This document shows positions 48,831 through 60,110 of a stretch of 64,000 nucleotides of DNA, in pieces (the first letter of the stretch is position 1; every line of letters starts with the position of its first letter). Position numbers and translations under genes: made by a program. Below the pieces are notes generated by a model, which made no database searches, was not told the origin of the DNA, and saw only the letters and a list, made by a program, of their open reading frames with translations. This stretch comes from Chamaecyparis obtusa (Eukaryota; Streptophyta; Pinopsida; Cupressales; Cupressaceae), in NCBI GenBank assembly GCA_027943335.1, contig BSBK01000764.1:586001-650000 (forward strand), given 5' to 3'.

Positions 48831-49079
48831 CAAGTAACCTCATATTTCAATTGGTAAGTTCGCACTAAGGCTTTGGTTTCTTCTCATGTAGGTCTAACCT
48901 TTGAATCATGCTAATTTTAACTAATGTAGTTGCTTCTGGGTTGTTGCTATCATATGAGGGGTTTAAGGGGGAGAGAGGATTCACCTTGTCTTTAGTGATG
49001 ATGCGAGGGAATTCAACCGAGTCAAGTTCTAAGTTGCTTGGCTACCCCTACCAATTCCCGCTCGTTAAAAAAATGAAAT
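48831..49079 (+). mobile_element. Candidate tRNA-derived SINE 2
   Basis: A 249-bp unit between GAGGTAGGAA (48821-48830) and GAGGTAGGGA (49080-49089), a 9/10 target duplication. The head holds a D-arm-like ATTGGTAAG (about 48859) and, about 45 bp on, AGGTCTAACCTTTGAATC, a degenerate T-arm/B-box. The tail is TTAAAAAAATGAAAT. It lies 117 bp from SINE 1 in opposite orientation; the two bodies look different. Confidence 0.65.
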
Positions 49080-49089
49080 GAGGTAGGGA

Positions 49090-51250
49090 TCCTTCTCTAA
49101 GCAAGTTGATCACATTTGTTGAACCTCATAAAAGATGTGGTTGGAATTGTACCCTAAATGAAGAGAAAGCAATATCATGACTTCATAAACTTGTCAACCC
49201 TAAATACCAATACTAGTGGGAGAACAATAATTGAAATGAAGGTCCTTGTTAGAAACATCATAAAATCCCTTCCCGGATAAACATTCTACCTATATTAGTG
49301 TTTTGCGAAGAGAAGATAGATAACGTATAAAGCAATTAAAGGGAAAAATGAATAAAGTCTTCCACCAAAGAGAGAAGGAACTCCTCAAGATTATTGACTC
49401 TAGTTAAGACTACTTGGTAGGTAGTTGTCTCAAGAAGATAAGGATCAACCCTAACTGAGTATTTGAATGAAGATCCTAACAATCACCCTAGAAAGAAAAT
49501 CTAGACTAAAAGAGTAGAAGGATATTGAGCTATATATTATAACATATTGATGCAAAAAAAAGGTAGGGTAAATATATAGATGTAGAAGAAAAGAGAAAGA
49601 ATGAGATATCTGAATACAAAAATATTAGATGTAGTAACTAAGTCATTGTAGATGGTATAGTCTATAGAGTTCACTCAAAGTAATTATACAAAAATATTGT
49701 AATAGTTAAAGGAAGTTAATAATAAGCACACATGGCTTGTGTAAACATGCATATACTACTATGTTGATGATGTTTTAGATGATAAATTCTAAGTGAAAGT
49801 AAGCATGTGGAAACACGTACCCTATACTTAACTATCAAAGTGCAAAAATAATTGGCATATGGTCCCAAGTTGGGAGTCATTTCAATGCTATGTGCCAAAA
49901 CCTCCAAGAGATATGATTCCCAACTTGGGCCCATATGCCAATGCCTCCTAGAAGTCTTTGTCATACCAATTAAGAATAAAATTCTCTCGCACTCTTATAA
50001 TTGTAGTAGTTGACAAATTTAATCCACTCAACATGGGTGCCCACCTTGCCATTATTCGTCATCTCAAAATAGGCATTTAAAGAGAAATAATAAACCTTAT
50101 AATAGAGAAGGAAGATTCCAAAGTAACTCCCTCTATTCTTGGCTCTTACACATCATAATAATATTCCATAAGTTATTGTAGGATCTCACAAAAGAAGGGC
50201 ATCCCAAATCTACCATAGATTGTAATTTTAAATACACCATTTATACAACACACCATAAAGTATCAACATGTGGCATATGATGCCAACTCAAAATTTCACA
50301 CCCCATTCTAGTGGAGCACATTGTTAAAAAATATAAAACATGAGAAAACTCTAGGATTTAATAAATATACTCAAGAATTGGCAAGGTTGAGACAACTTAA
50401 CTCCCAATAAATTTGTTCATTCCTTTTCTCTTTAGATAAATAATTTGATGGTAAATCAAATAATATGAATTTTAAATATGGAAGGCTAATTATTTTGCAC
50501 TAATAGCTATTAGAAGAAATATGGGTTGTTAGTACATACTAAGGGTGTAGGATTAATGAATCAAGTTGAGAGCAAGAATTAAGTTAGACATGAAAGTAAA
50601 TAGATCTCAATCTAGAGAAAATAATTTAATATTTTATATAAAAGTAGATTCTAAAAAGGATAGGGTGTAACAATAAATGTCAAAGGTCTAAGGAGAAGGG
50701 AGAGTTGGTTTGAGTAATAGTATGGGAATGATACAACATGCATATTTACTAAAATATGAACATGCACTACCTATCAAAAGGAGAAGAAGGTTTACATTGG
50801 TTATAAGGTGAGGAATTGTAGTGGAGGATATACCAAGTTATTCTCATCCATTTAAGTATGTTCACATCCAATTTGTAAATTTTCTCATGATTTATCATGA
50901 GTAGGACATTTTCAAGATTTTTTAAAGGTGATATTATGATATAAAGTTTGCCAATAAACACATAGCATTCACGAAGACTAAAAATGTGTATGAAAATAGT
51001 ATCAATATTTCTCTTATTTACCCATTATACACATCCAACAGAAATTTATTCTATATTTAGCCCCGGTTCCACTATTTATTGTGTTGGAAAAGAAGGCGGT
51101 TCCCAACTAGCATAAACCCATAGTTTGACACTTGAAGATGTAATACAAGATGCTCACTAAGGGGGATAATTAGATAAATTATTTCTAATCATTAGGTCTA
51201 ATACACGAGGTCTTCACTGAAGGGGCAATATAATATCACTTGTGTTTATA
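49090..51250. other. AT-rich intergenic DNA, nothing recognised
   Basis: Only chance ORFs. A short imperfect inverted duplication around 49855-49945 repeats 'ggcatatggtcccaagttggga' in both orientations. Confidence 0.5.
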
Positions 51251-51367
51251 TTGGGGGGTTTAAAATGGGCAAAGAAGGGGCAAAACATTACCTAAATAGG
51301 GGGGAGGGGGTGGGGGTTTATATAGGAAAATACGTGTGGGGGGTATTGGGTGGGTAATGGAGGGGGT
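51251..51367 (+). other. G-rich tract with quadruplex potential
   Basis: Plus-strand runs of 3-6 Gs: GGGGGG (51253), GGG and GGGG (about 51267-51280), GGGGGGAGGGGGTGGGGG (51299-51316), GGGGGG (51338), GGG (51348), GGG (51352), GGGGG (51361). This fits the G3+ quadruplex pattern several times over and contrasts with AT-rich surroundings. Confidence 0.75.
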
Positions 51368-52010
51368 GACAAAAAAGGAGTTTAGGACAATATTTTTTGA
51401 GCATAGGGGGATTATTTAGTATGCCATGAATGCACATGCTATGATCCAGGTTCACTATGTGAAGCCCCCGTGGTCTAATATCCACTGTGTAATTGTATTG
51501 AACCCCTCAATGGTATCATGGTCACTAGATATGGATGTACCCTTTCATTGTTACTTTAAATTCTTTGATGAGAACAACTTTATAAAAAACACATGTTTAT
51601 AGTGAATGGTGTCCAACAATTATCTATTAGATCCACATGATGCATATGAATGAGATTCCTATCGAACTAGTTCAAGATGTGATAGAAATGTAACATCCTT
51701 CAATCAATCTAAGTCATGGATGTCTAGAATCATGACGTTTCATGCACCTAGACTACTGACTTTTACTTGATATTAGACTTCAATAATACAATATGTACAA
51801 GTTGTGAACATCTACTTTGTGTTATGAATCTAGGTACTGCTTGAGAACTAATTATGTTGTGAGAACAAGTTGAATATATGGGATTTGTGTGTGCATATGA
51901 TTTTATTATTCAATTTGTCTATTTGAGTGGGCCTAAGCATCTCATGTGGTTGGGAGGTAGACACCACATTATTGGGGGGTAATTGGGTTTTCATGGTAGT
52001 GCATCTTGGA

Positions 52011-53122
52011 AGTCATGCAAGGTTCTAATCAATTATCAATTTATGTATTTTCTTATAATATATACATCATCCTTTTTGTCTCCTCTTCTTTTCTATATTT
52101 TGTATTCAAAGTCAATAATCATTTTTTTCTCCTTGAACTCTTTTTATGCTATCTTTCATCTTGATGATGGATCATGGTATGTGATTTGAAATGTTGATAC
52201 AAAAATATTCAACACAATTTAATCCAGAAAATCTTGCAATTTGTTATCATGGATTTGGGAAATCTCCTATCTTTGAACTATCATATTCTTCACCTCAAGT
52301 ACTTGGTTAGGATTGATCTATGATCTACTAAGTGGTCATAACTCAACTCAATAGTTTTGAGGAGTTCCCTCTTCCTTGGGTATGTGGCTCTAATCCTTTT
52401 TCTCTTTCCTTTATATGTTGCATAAGTCCTCTTTTTAAAGAAAATATTAGCAAAGGCATGTCTAACCTTATTTCAACATTCTTGTTCTTCTATTGATGAG
52501 GTTTAGGGTCAACATTCCTTCAAATTAACTATCATGTTTGTCCTCATACATGTTATAATATATACATCATCCTTTTAGTCATGCAAGGTTCTAATCAATT
52601 ATCAATTTATGTATTTTCTTATAATATATACATCATCCTTTTTGTCTCCTCTTCTTTTCTATATTTTGTATTCAAAGTCAACAATCATTTTTTTCTCCTT
52701 GCACTCTTTTTATGCTATCTTTCATCTTGATGATGGATCATGGTGTGTGATTTGAAATGTTGATACAAAAATATTCAACACAATTTAATCCAGAAACTCT
52801 TGCAATTTGTTATCATGGATTTGGGAAATCTCCTATCTTTGAACAATCATATTCTTCTCCTCAAGTACTTGGTTAGGATTGATCTGTGATCTACTAAGTG
52901 GTCATAACTCAACTCAATAGTCTTGAGGAGTTCCCTCTTCCTTGGGTATGTGGCTCTAATCCTTTTTATCTTTCCTTTATATGTTGCATAAGTCCTCTTT
53001 TTTAAGAAAATATTAGCAAAGGCATGTCTAACCTTATTTCAACATTCTTGTTCTTCTATTGATGAGGTTTAGGGTCAACATTCCTTCAAATTAACTATCA
53101 TGTTTGTCCTCATACATGTTAT
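52011..53122 (+). repeat. Recent tandem duplication, 2 x about 566 bp
   Basis: The unit begins AGTCATGCAAGGTTC at 52011 and again at 52577. I count about 10 differences over about 545 bp, roughly 98% identical, so it is much younger than the LTR pairs here. No ORF of interest in it. Confidence 0.92.
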
Positions 53123-53879
53123 CTTGTGGTGGACTTTCAACAAGATAGATGATTTTTCTCATATAGTTATAATCTCTTAGGACTTCCGTGCAAAAAATGA
53201 AACATTTTCTTTTTACATGTTTATATAGGGGATTTTTCCCTTTTTAAAATTTCCTTATCCTACATGCAATACTCTAAATTCTATAGCTAAGACTGCTTTT
53301 ATTAGTCCTCCACGCTTAGATCTCCATCCAAGCCTTCAATGTAATAGTTAAAGACTCGATGATACCAGTTTTAGTGATGATGAATATGGTGAGCCCCTTG
53401 TGCACCTATATAGGATAGTTTCCTTATCTTATATCCAAACATAACTTCTTTTTCAACCCCATAAACCTCGTCCTTATAGGTTTTTCCTTACTATTTATTT
53501 TCAACAAGGTAGAGGAATTTACTTCATCTGAGTGTAATATTATAAAACCCTCGTGACTATAAATTCTTATTTTTGCTTGAACTGGATATGGACCAACCAA
53601 GTTTTTGTCTTTCTTGAATTCATTACTCTCACATGACCCTTTTCTTCAATCCCCACAATTTTCTTTACTGTGATAATCTTTTTCTTTATTTTCTTACTTT
53701 TGTTATCTATTATAAAACTGGGAAATTGTATAATGATCACTATTGTGAACTATGTTACAAAGACACAATAGTATATATTTGAATTAGCCTTGTATTTGAT
53801 ACAAATAGTAATTTACCACTTACTTGGGGTGCTAGTTTGTTTATGTATCACACGTGCACCCACTCTTGCTCCAAAAAAC
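53123..53879. other. AT-rich intergenic DNA, nothing recognised
   Basis: No ORF or repeat boundary I can support. Confidence 0.5.
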
Positions 53880-54480
53880 TAGCCCCAACATAAGTGGAGA
53901 GAACTTAATGGAGTGTCTTGACTCCATAAGTGACAAGGTTTGGATCATGACATAAAAAAAACTCAAGTTATATTGATCTAGGAAAATTAATAGGGTGGGT
54001 TGAACGCATATTAGGATCAATAGGAAAAGACTCAATTCTATAGGTGATAAGTGTACTACTCTATGTTAGGAAACTTTGTCATAAGGGATAAGATCAAGAT
54101 TGTGTCCAAGGTGAGTTAAATTCATTGGCCTAACCCCATAAGTGATCTGTTAGAATTGTCTTAAGAAAGGTAATTGTATTGGTCTTACACCATAGGTAAT
54201 GGAGTTAGGATTGTGACCCATGTGAATTTGGAGGGCATGGAGGAAAGGAGTGTCAAGTTTGATATATTATATGTTGGGAAAATTATCATAAGGATAAGTG
54301 AGATTGTGCTCTAGTTGAGTTGAATGCATTGGCTCAACCACATAAGAAGCTCTATCGTACTAGGCAAAATAAATGCATTGACTTGACTCTATAAATGCCT
54401 AGGTTAGGTGTGTGACCCATGTGAAGTTGGAGGATACAAGGTCAAGATTATGCCCTAGGTAAATTTGGAAGCTTATATTT
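53880..54480 (+). repeat. Degenerate minisatellite-like array
   Basis: About six worn copies of a phrase built on 'tgaatgcattgg', 'cttgactccataagtg' and 'ggttaggattgtgaccca' at about 53905, 54000, 54115, 54170, 54310 and 54365, spaced 50-140 bp. It ends about 180 bp before the CpG-rich promoter of the SPRY gene. Confidence 0.6.
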
Positions 54481-54659
54481 TTAATTATATATATATGTTT
54501 AATAATATATTCGAAGCTTCTATTTTTTAAACAATTTCTTACATAAAAATTCCAGGAGGATATCAACGTAAGTTCATACACGTCTTCCCAGGCTTTCTTT
54601 TCGGGTATGCCTATACACCAGATGACAAGTAGTGGTTTACTCACTTCCAAGCGTCAAAA

Positions 54660-55546
54660 TTATTCCCTACAGCGAAGATTAACTGGATGATACCAAAGTC
54701 CAAAGGCGTCATTTATACGCAGTATGACGATTACGTTTGTTCTCACGCTGCGTTTGATGACACAATCTTCGGCGTGCCACGTGGCGCATCTGTTGACGGT
54801 GCCAACTAGTCCCGTACTAGTCATACGCGTATTCCCACTTAGGTGAATGGTTAAAAAGTAGCGTCATTTTCTGTGTAATATTATAGAAAATTCGAGGAAA
54901 TGGGCCCCACTATATCCGTCAAATTCACGCAAGCTATCCTGATTTAAACCCGATGTGACGTCACGCACGATTAGATCAGGGCGTGATCTCGTTTCTGTTT
55001 ATTCTTCGCACGTACCCAGAACCTGCCGGCCCAACTTTGAACGTTTTGATACTTTTAACGGAGCCCGGTCCCGGGTTCGAATCCCCCATCTCCCAAATTC
55101 TTCGGTTTCCCCAGTCAGTCAACACGTGAAAGTGCGTTTTAAGCGCACGACAATACTGTATATTAGGAGATGAAAATTTGAAGTTGCGGATAACCATGAA
55201 ATTATGTGCAGCTAGGGGCAGAAATCCTATTTTACAGTACATTCTCTGATATTAATTACAGATTGTGTCAAGAGAGGTCGGGACTCGGTATCATCAACCG
55301 TTACATAATTGCATTTAAAGTGTGATTCACTGGCCGAATCTGATTTTATGTGAATTAATGATTCTCTGCAAAGATTTTCGCCGCCTTTTTCTTTGGTTTA
55401 AATTGCTCTGCGTTGATATGTAAATCCACTGGCCAAATCTGAATTTATTTGAGCTACGGATTCTTTGCAACGATTTTGCGGCCTTTTTCTTTGGTTTTTT
55501 TCTGCGGTGATTTGTGAAATATGCTAGCGAGAACAATCAAATCTAC
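54660..55546 (+). promoter_or_regulatory. CpG-rich promoter and 5' UTR region of the SPRY gene
   Basis: Base composition changes sharply here from CpG-poor, AT-rich DNA to sequence with many CpGs. Three ACGT-core sites of the kind bound by bZIP/bHLH factors are visible: the 10-bp palindrome GCCACGTGGC (54776-54785, a G-box), the palindrome TGACGTCA (54956-54963) and CACGTG (55123-55128). TGGGCCCCA at 54901 resembles a TCP site II element. No clear TATA box near the start, so the transcription start is unknown. The sites suggest light- or ABA-linked control, by inference only. Confidence 0.6.
55322..55516 (+). repeat. Imperfect tandem duplication, about 99 bp, in the 5' UTR/promoter
   Basis: CACTGGCCGAATCTGA (55328) recurs as CACTGGCCAAATCTGA (55427), and CCTTTTTCTTTGGTTT recurs at 55384 and 55482. 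Spacing drifts from 99 to 94 bp, so indels have accumulated. It ends about 30 bp before the start codon. Confidence 0.85.
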
Positions 55547-55571
55547 ATGCATAGATGGCAGATCGTCTTAG
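55521..55571 (+). other. Upstream ORF overlapping the SPRY start codon
   Basis: An ATG at 55521 opens a 16-codon frame ending TAG at 55569-55571, 26 bp upstream of and overlapping the main ATG in another frame. If the transcript starts upstream of it, it could lower translation of the main ORF. Whether the transcript includes it is not known. Confidence 0.45.
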
Positions 55572-58500
55572 CCGTTGTATCGGCCGCCATCGCCTTTCTA
55601 TTTTTGCTGGGGTTGGCTGTGATCTATTTTCTGTGCTATTTTCTGAGAGGCCGAGGTTCGAGACCCGGGACGGCCAGGCAGAGAATAGTCGTAATATCAG
55701 ACGGCAAGAAGCTTGAGAGCAAGGGAAAGAATATAAAAGCGCACGGGCAATATAGTTTTTCTGTGGAGGCCTTTAGATGGGATCATCATCCTTCTCTGGT
55801 AGCGGAAATCCTGGAGCACGGCTGGACAACATTTGCCTTCACATACAATTATTTTAACACAGAGAAGAACAATTTGTGCGGACTGTGCAGATCCCATGGC
55901 GCAGAGTCTGAGCCGGAGATTTCCTGGGAACCGGTCTCGGGTTCGAATCTCATGCAAAAAATACGGCTCAATCCGGCCTCTATATCTTCAGGATTTGTGT
56001 CCCTTCATACGGCCTTGCCCTTGCCGGGGCCTGCGCTCGGAAGTTTAGGGTTTCCGCAAGAGTCGTACTTTGAGATCACCATTATTTCGGAAGGATCAGC
56101 GGATAGTAAGGATTTGTATAATACTACGGGTTTTGAAGACGGCCTGGATGACGACGACGGCGTTAATCTTCTGCATCTCGTGAGTTTGGATCGTAACATA
56201 GTTGCTCCAGGCGAAGGGCTGAGATTGAGCGATGTTGCAGGAAGTAACGAGAGTGTTAGCGGGGGCCAGAGGAAGGGGAAAGACAGAATTATTGCAGTCG
56301 GGCAGAGCGCATCTGGGAGCTGCGCTTGCACAATGCCGGGACTCGATCTCGGGTCTGTTGGATTCTACTCCACCGGTGCCGTTTTGTTGAACGGTACGCT
56401 TCTACAAACAACTGTTTTTTTCTGGTTGCCGTATAATTTTGTTTCAGAGTATTAGATATGTATGTTTTTAGAAATCCTAAATTGAAAAGACATTTTAAAT
56501 ATTTATTATGATTTCCTGTATCTATTTGAATTTTTCGCCATTATTGGTTTACTGGCGCCTGCTTTGAAGAAATTGGATGATTTGAGCATTGTTGTGGTTT
56601 AGCTCATTCACAGATGTTATACAGGATTTGATTTTGAAAAATATTCGGAAATTAAGAAAGATAACTCGAGTACGAAAGGTTGTAATCTAGCAGTAAATTA
56701 AATTTCAAACAGATTTGTACAGATCCATGTTAATGAACAGAATTTCATAGCATGAGCTTCTTCGAGGTGCAGTAGGAATTTTTAATTAGTTTTTAAGAGA
56801 GGTAAAGTTCGTTTGTAATACTGAATAAGTTTAATTTTGAAATTTTTTTAAAATAATAATAATGAGATAATATTAAAGAAAAGTATATGGAATAAATCAT
56901 ATTAAATTATAGGTTTAATTATCAATAAGTTTTGGTTTTATTTTTATTTAATTGTGAAAAAAATTGTATATAAAATACAATTTTGTAAATATAAATATTA
57001 TGTAAACAAATACAATATTATGAGAGAGGATTGAGTAGTTGAACATTCTAATTTTGTCCCTCTGAAAATCTTATATGAAAATTTCAAATCACTTCTAAAT
57101 TTTTACAACTGTTTACTTTTCAAATGCTTTGTTTATAACTAAGTTTTCAGAGCTTCATCTTTAAATATGACGGCCTTATCATCATATTTTTTTTTCATGG
57201 TGTCTGAAAAGACCCAAAAAACATAGATGCACTAAATCAGAACTATTTGTACTATATTATTAAAAATATTAGATTTAAATCAACAAATACTTTAACAACT
57301 AATAAGACAAATCATACCAAATCTTCCCCTACCCAAGTATTAAATATTTATACTGAATCTGAAAAGAGTTATACAAAGTCTTTAAAAAGACAAAAATGAA
57401 TTACCCTTAAATCTTATAACAAAAAGAATATTTAAATAACGTAACATCTCATTCCAAATTTCTAAATCTGTGCCCATATCAGTAACATCTAATCAGGCAA
57501 AAACATCTCATCCCAATTTAAAAAGTGCAACATTTCAGTCCAAGTGTACTCATAATATTCCAGTGTAAGGAAAAGAAAAGATGGTGGTTTGAGAAGACAT
57601 ATAATGATTCAGAACGCTTTTGAAATTAAGTATATAACTTTATTGTAACACAGATTGTAAGTTCAAACAATAATACCAAAAAAAAAAAACTTAATTGATT
57701 CCAAAACCAGTCTAAATCATCTTTATGGCACATCAAAAATCATATCTACAAAGCTTATAATATTATAATCGGATTTGTACGTTTGCCTCAAATTGTTAGG
57801 AATACCCGTGCTGCAACTATAGGTAAATGTGAAGCGAATTCTCCAATTTTGAGCTCAAATCCATTTATAGCGATTCACGAATAAATAGAGATTGATAGAG
57901 ATTGAGCTGGACCTTATTTATATGACGAATAATAATAATTATTTAAGACAACCGATACAAAACAAAATTTGTACAAGATTGAGAGGACGATTCAGTAGCT
58001 GGAATTGACAGGTTCTCTGTGCCAATTTAGAAATTCTCACTATATTTAAAATCTTTTGAACTAATCAAACATACATATAAAGAAGGAATTAATATAAACA
58101 TAAAATAAAAGATTTGAATGGATCATAATGATAATTTAAAGCACAGTAGATTCAGTCACTTTAAAGACTAATATTATCTAAATTTGTAAATACTGTTTGT
58201 TTCAGGGCAAAGACCCCCGGGCAGCCAAGCAGAAATGCACAAGTGGGGAAACGTAGGGAGCGTGATAGGTTGCGGGTTCGACCCGGCAAGCAGGTGCGTT
58301 TTTCTCACGCTAAATGGCGTGTGGGTTCGCAGCGTCATGTGCGCAACCGTTGATTTTGGCAGCCCGCTGTATCCCACCATAGCCGCCAATTACGATGTTA
58401 GTATTTTGGTGAATTTGGGTCAGCGGAGTTTTTGTTATGAGGATGCGAATTCAAAGAGGGTCTCAGATCCTTCCGCCCTAAATTGTTTGGAAGATAGTCG

Positions 58501-58642
58501 GGAGTTTTTCTCAATGGAGAGAATCGATCCTCTCTGGCTCGCCGACAAAATGCCTTTGCCTTTCCCGCCTGCCGAAACGGACGAATCTGATCTGTTCGAG
58601 ATCACCTTGGATGCCGATACAGAGTTTTTAACAGTTCGTTAA
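55547..58642 (+). CDS. Membrane-anchored SPRY/B30.2-domain protein, two exons (55547-56393, 58206-58642)
   Basis: Exon 1 ends AACG|GTACGC at 56393 and exon 2 begins after TTTGTTTCAG at 58206; the split codon is Gly 283. Together they give 427 residues and a TAA at 58640. I start at ATG 55547; the frame is open upstream to 55514 but has no other ATG. Residues 6-33 form one hydrophobic segment followed by Arg-rich sequence, so a signal anchor. The SPRY domain spans about 155-390: GFPQESYFEITI near 168, GSVGFYSTGAVLLNG to 283, VIGCGFDPASRCVFLTLNG at 302-320, and YPTIA near 338. An acidic tail ends the protein. The intron cuts the SPRY fold at a loop, and exon 2 supplies its second half. SPRY domains bind proteins. 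Yeast Ssh4/Ear1 sorting adaptors have the same single-helix plus SPRY design, but no PPxY motif is seen here, so that role is only a guess. No frameshift or stop; the only intact host gene in the window. Confidence 0.88.
56394..58205 (+). other. Intron of the SPRY gene (1812 bp)
   Basis: GT-AG, phase 1, strongly AT-rich against the GC-richer exons. No LTR, SINE or ORF of note inside it. Confidence 0.85.
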
Positions 58643-59040
58643 CCGTATGTCTTTAGATTGAAACTGCAGAAAATTGAAGATTCCTGTATGCCTCCTTTTT
58701 CTTCTTTTCTGTCAGATCGGTTTTTGTTTTTAATGGAAATAACTGATACGGGAGATTTAATCCAACAAAATTACACCCAATTTTTTAATGTGCGAAAGTT
58801 TCTCAACTATTAAATTTAAATATGTAAATGTCTATTCCCACAGATAGAGCAAATTGTGTATATCTATCTTATTTACTTTTATACCCTCCGAAATATTAAT
58901 TTAACAAAGTAATGTTAAAAATATATTTTAAATTAGTTATTAGTTTCAATTATATTTAACATTATTCAATTTACTACTGCCCCTTTGAAAATAAATTATG
59001 CTGTTTATTTAGAGTTTGTGTTTGGTTTTAGTTCTATGCT
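58643..59040. other. 3' flank of the SPRY gene
   Basis: AT-rich. AATGGAAATAA near 58732, about 90 bp after the stop, could serve as a plant near-upstream polyadenylation element; not certain. Confidence 0.4.
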
Positions 59041-60110
59041 TTAAATTATTTGTTGAACTAGACATATTCCCTTGTTTGCAAGAGTACGTTAATTCTTAGA
59101 TGTTTTGTCACATGCACAAATATGTTGCAAGACAACGTTATGTAAGAGGCCAAATAATATTTATATTTAAATCAAGCTAGTAGTTGAAACAAATGTATGT
59201 TTTCTTTTTCATTTGGTTTGCATGGTAAGGAAGTTACGTTTGGCTTAGAAAACTTAAATGGGATATAAGGAAAATTGGATTAATTGTTTTGGTCGTTTGG
59301 GCTATTGACAAATTGTCAATTAAGCAATTAAGTGATTAAACGCTAAGATCTTTTTAAAATAATAAAATAAAAATGTTATAAAAGACAAAGTACTATAGAA
59401 TGGGTAAAATAAAATTATAAATATATAATATAGTATTGTTTAAGAAATTTTTTTGGAAGATATGATTCTTTCATTGATTTAAAAAAGATTTATGAATTTT
59501 TTTTATGAGAGCTAAAATTATGTTGATTTAAATTACCTTTTTTATTTAAATTATTGATTTAATTTAAATATTCATTTAAATTATATTGGCTTAAATTTTG
59601 TACTCTTGTAAAACTAGACATATTCCTTTGTTTTCAAGAGTATGTTAACTATTATACATATGTTGCAAGAGAACATTATTTAATAGGCCTAAGAATATTT
59701 ATATTGAAATCAAGTTGATAATTGAAACAAATGTATTTTTTCATTTTCATTTGATTTGGATGGTGAGGAAGTTATGTTTGGCTTAGAAAATTTAAATTGG
59801 ACATAAGGAAACTGTATTAATTATTTTGCTCATTTGTTTTATTATTGACAAATTGTCATTTAATAATTGTTATTATTATTTTTAAGCAATTAAGATGTTA
59901 AAGGTTTGGATCTTTTTCAAAATAATAAAATAAAAATGTTATAGAAATACTATAATACATATAGATGGGGTCACAATTTATGAAAGATTTTTAAATTAGT
60001 TATAAAATAAAAATATATATATATATATAATATAGTATTACTTATAAAAAATTATTTGGAAGATTCGATTTTTCTATGATTTAAAAAGAATTTATAATTT
60101 TTTAAATGAA
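59041..60110 (+). repeat. Imperfect tandem duplication, about 556-bp unit
   Basis: 'actagacatattcc' at 59057 recurs at 59613, with 'atgttgcaaga-aac', 'tgtttggcttagaaaa', 'attgacaaattgtca' and 'aaaataataaaataaaaatg' in the same order in both. By eye about 80% identical, so older than the duplication at 52011. The second copy has an AT microsatellite near 60010. Confidence 0.8.

Noticed and set aside
55040..55092. Possible tRNA gene because of a good T-arm/B-box at 55074
   Set aside because: No matching D-arm, anticodon arm or 5' acceptor strand within 100 bp upstream; treated as a motif only.
55514..55546. SPRY protein start at 55514
   Set aside because: That codon is GTG. The first in-frame ATG is at 55547, directly before the membrane helix.
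56394..56455. Unspliced SPRY ORF ending at 56455
   Set aside because: Reading through the donor site cuts the SPRY domain in half; joining to 58206 keeps the frame and supplies the missing VIGCG segment.
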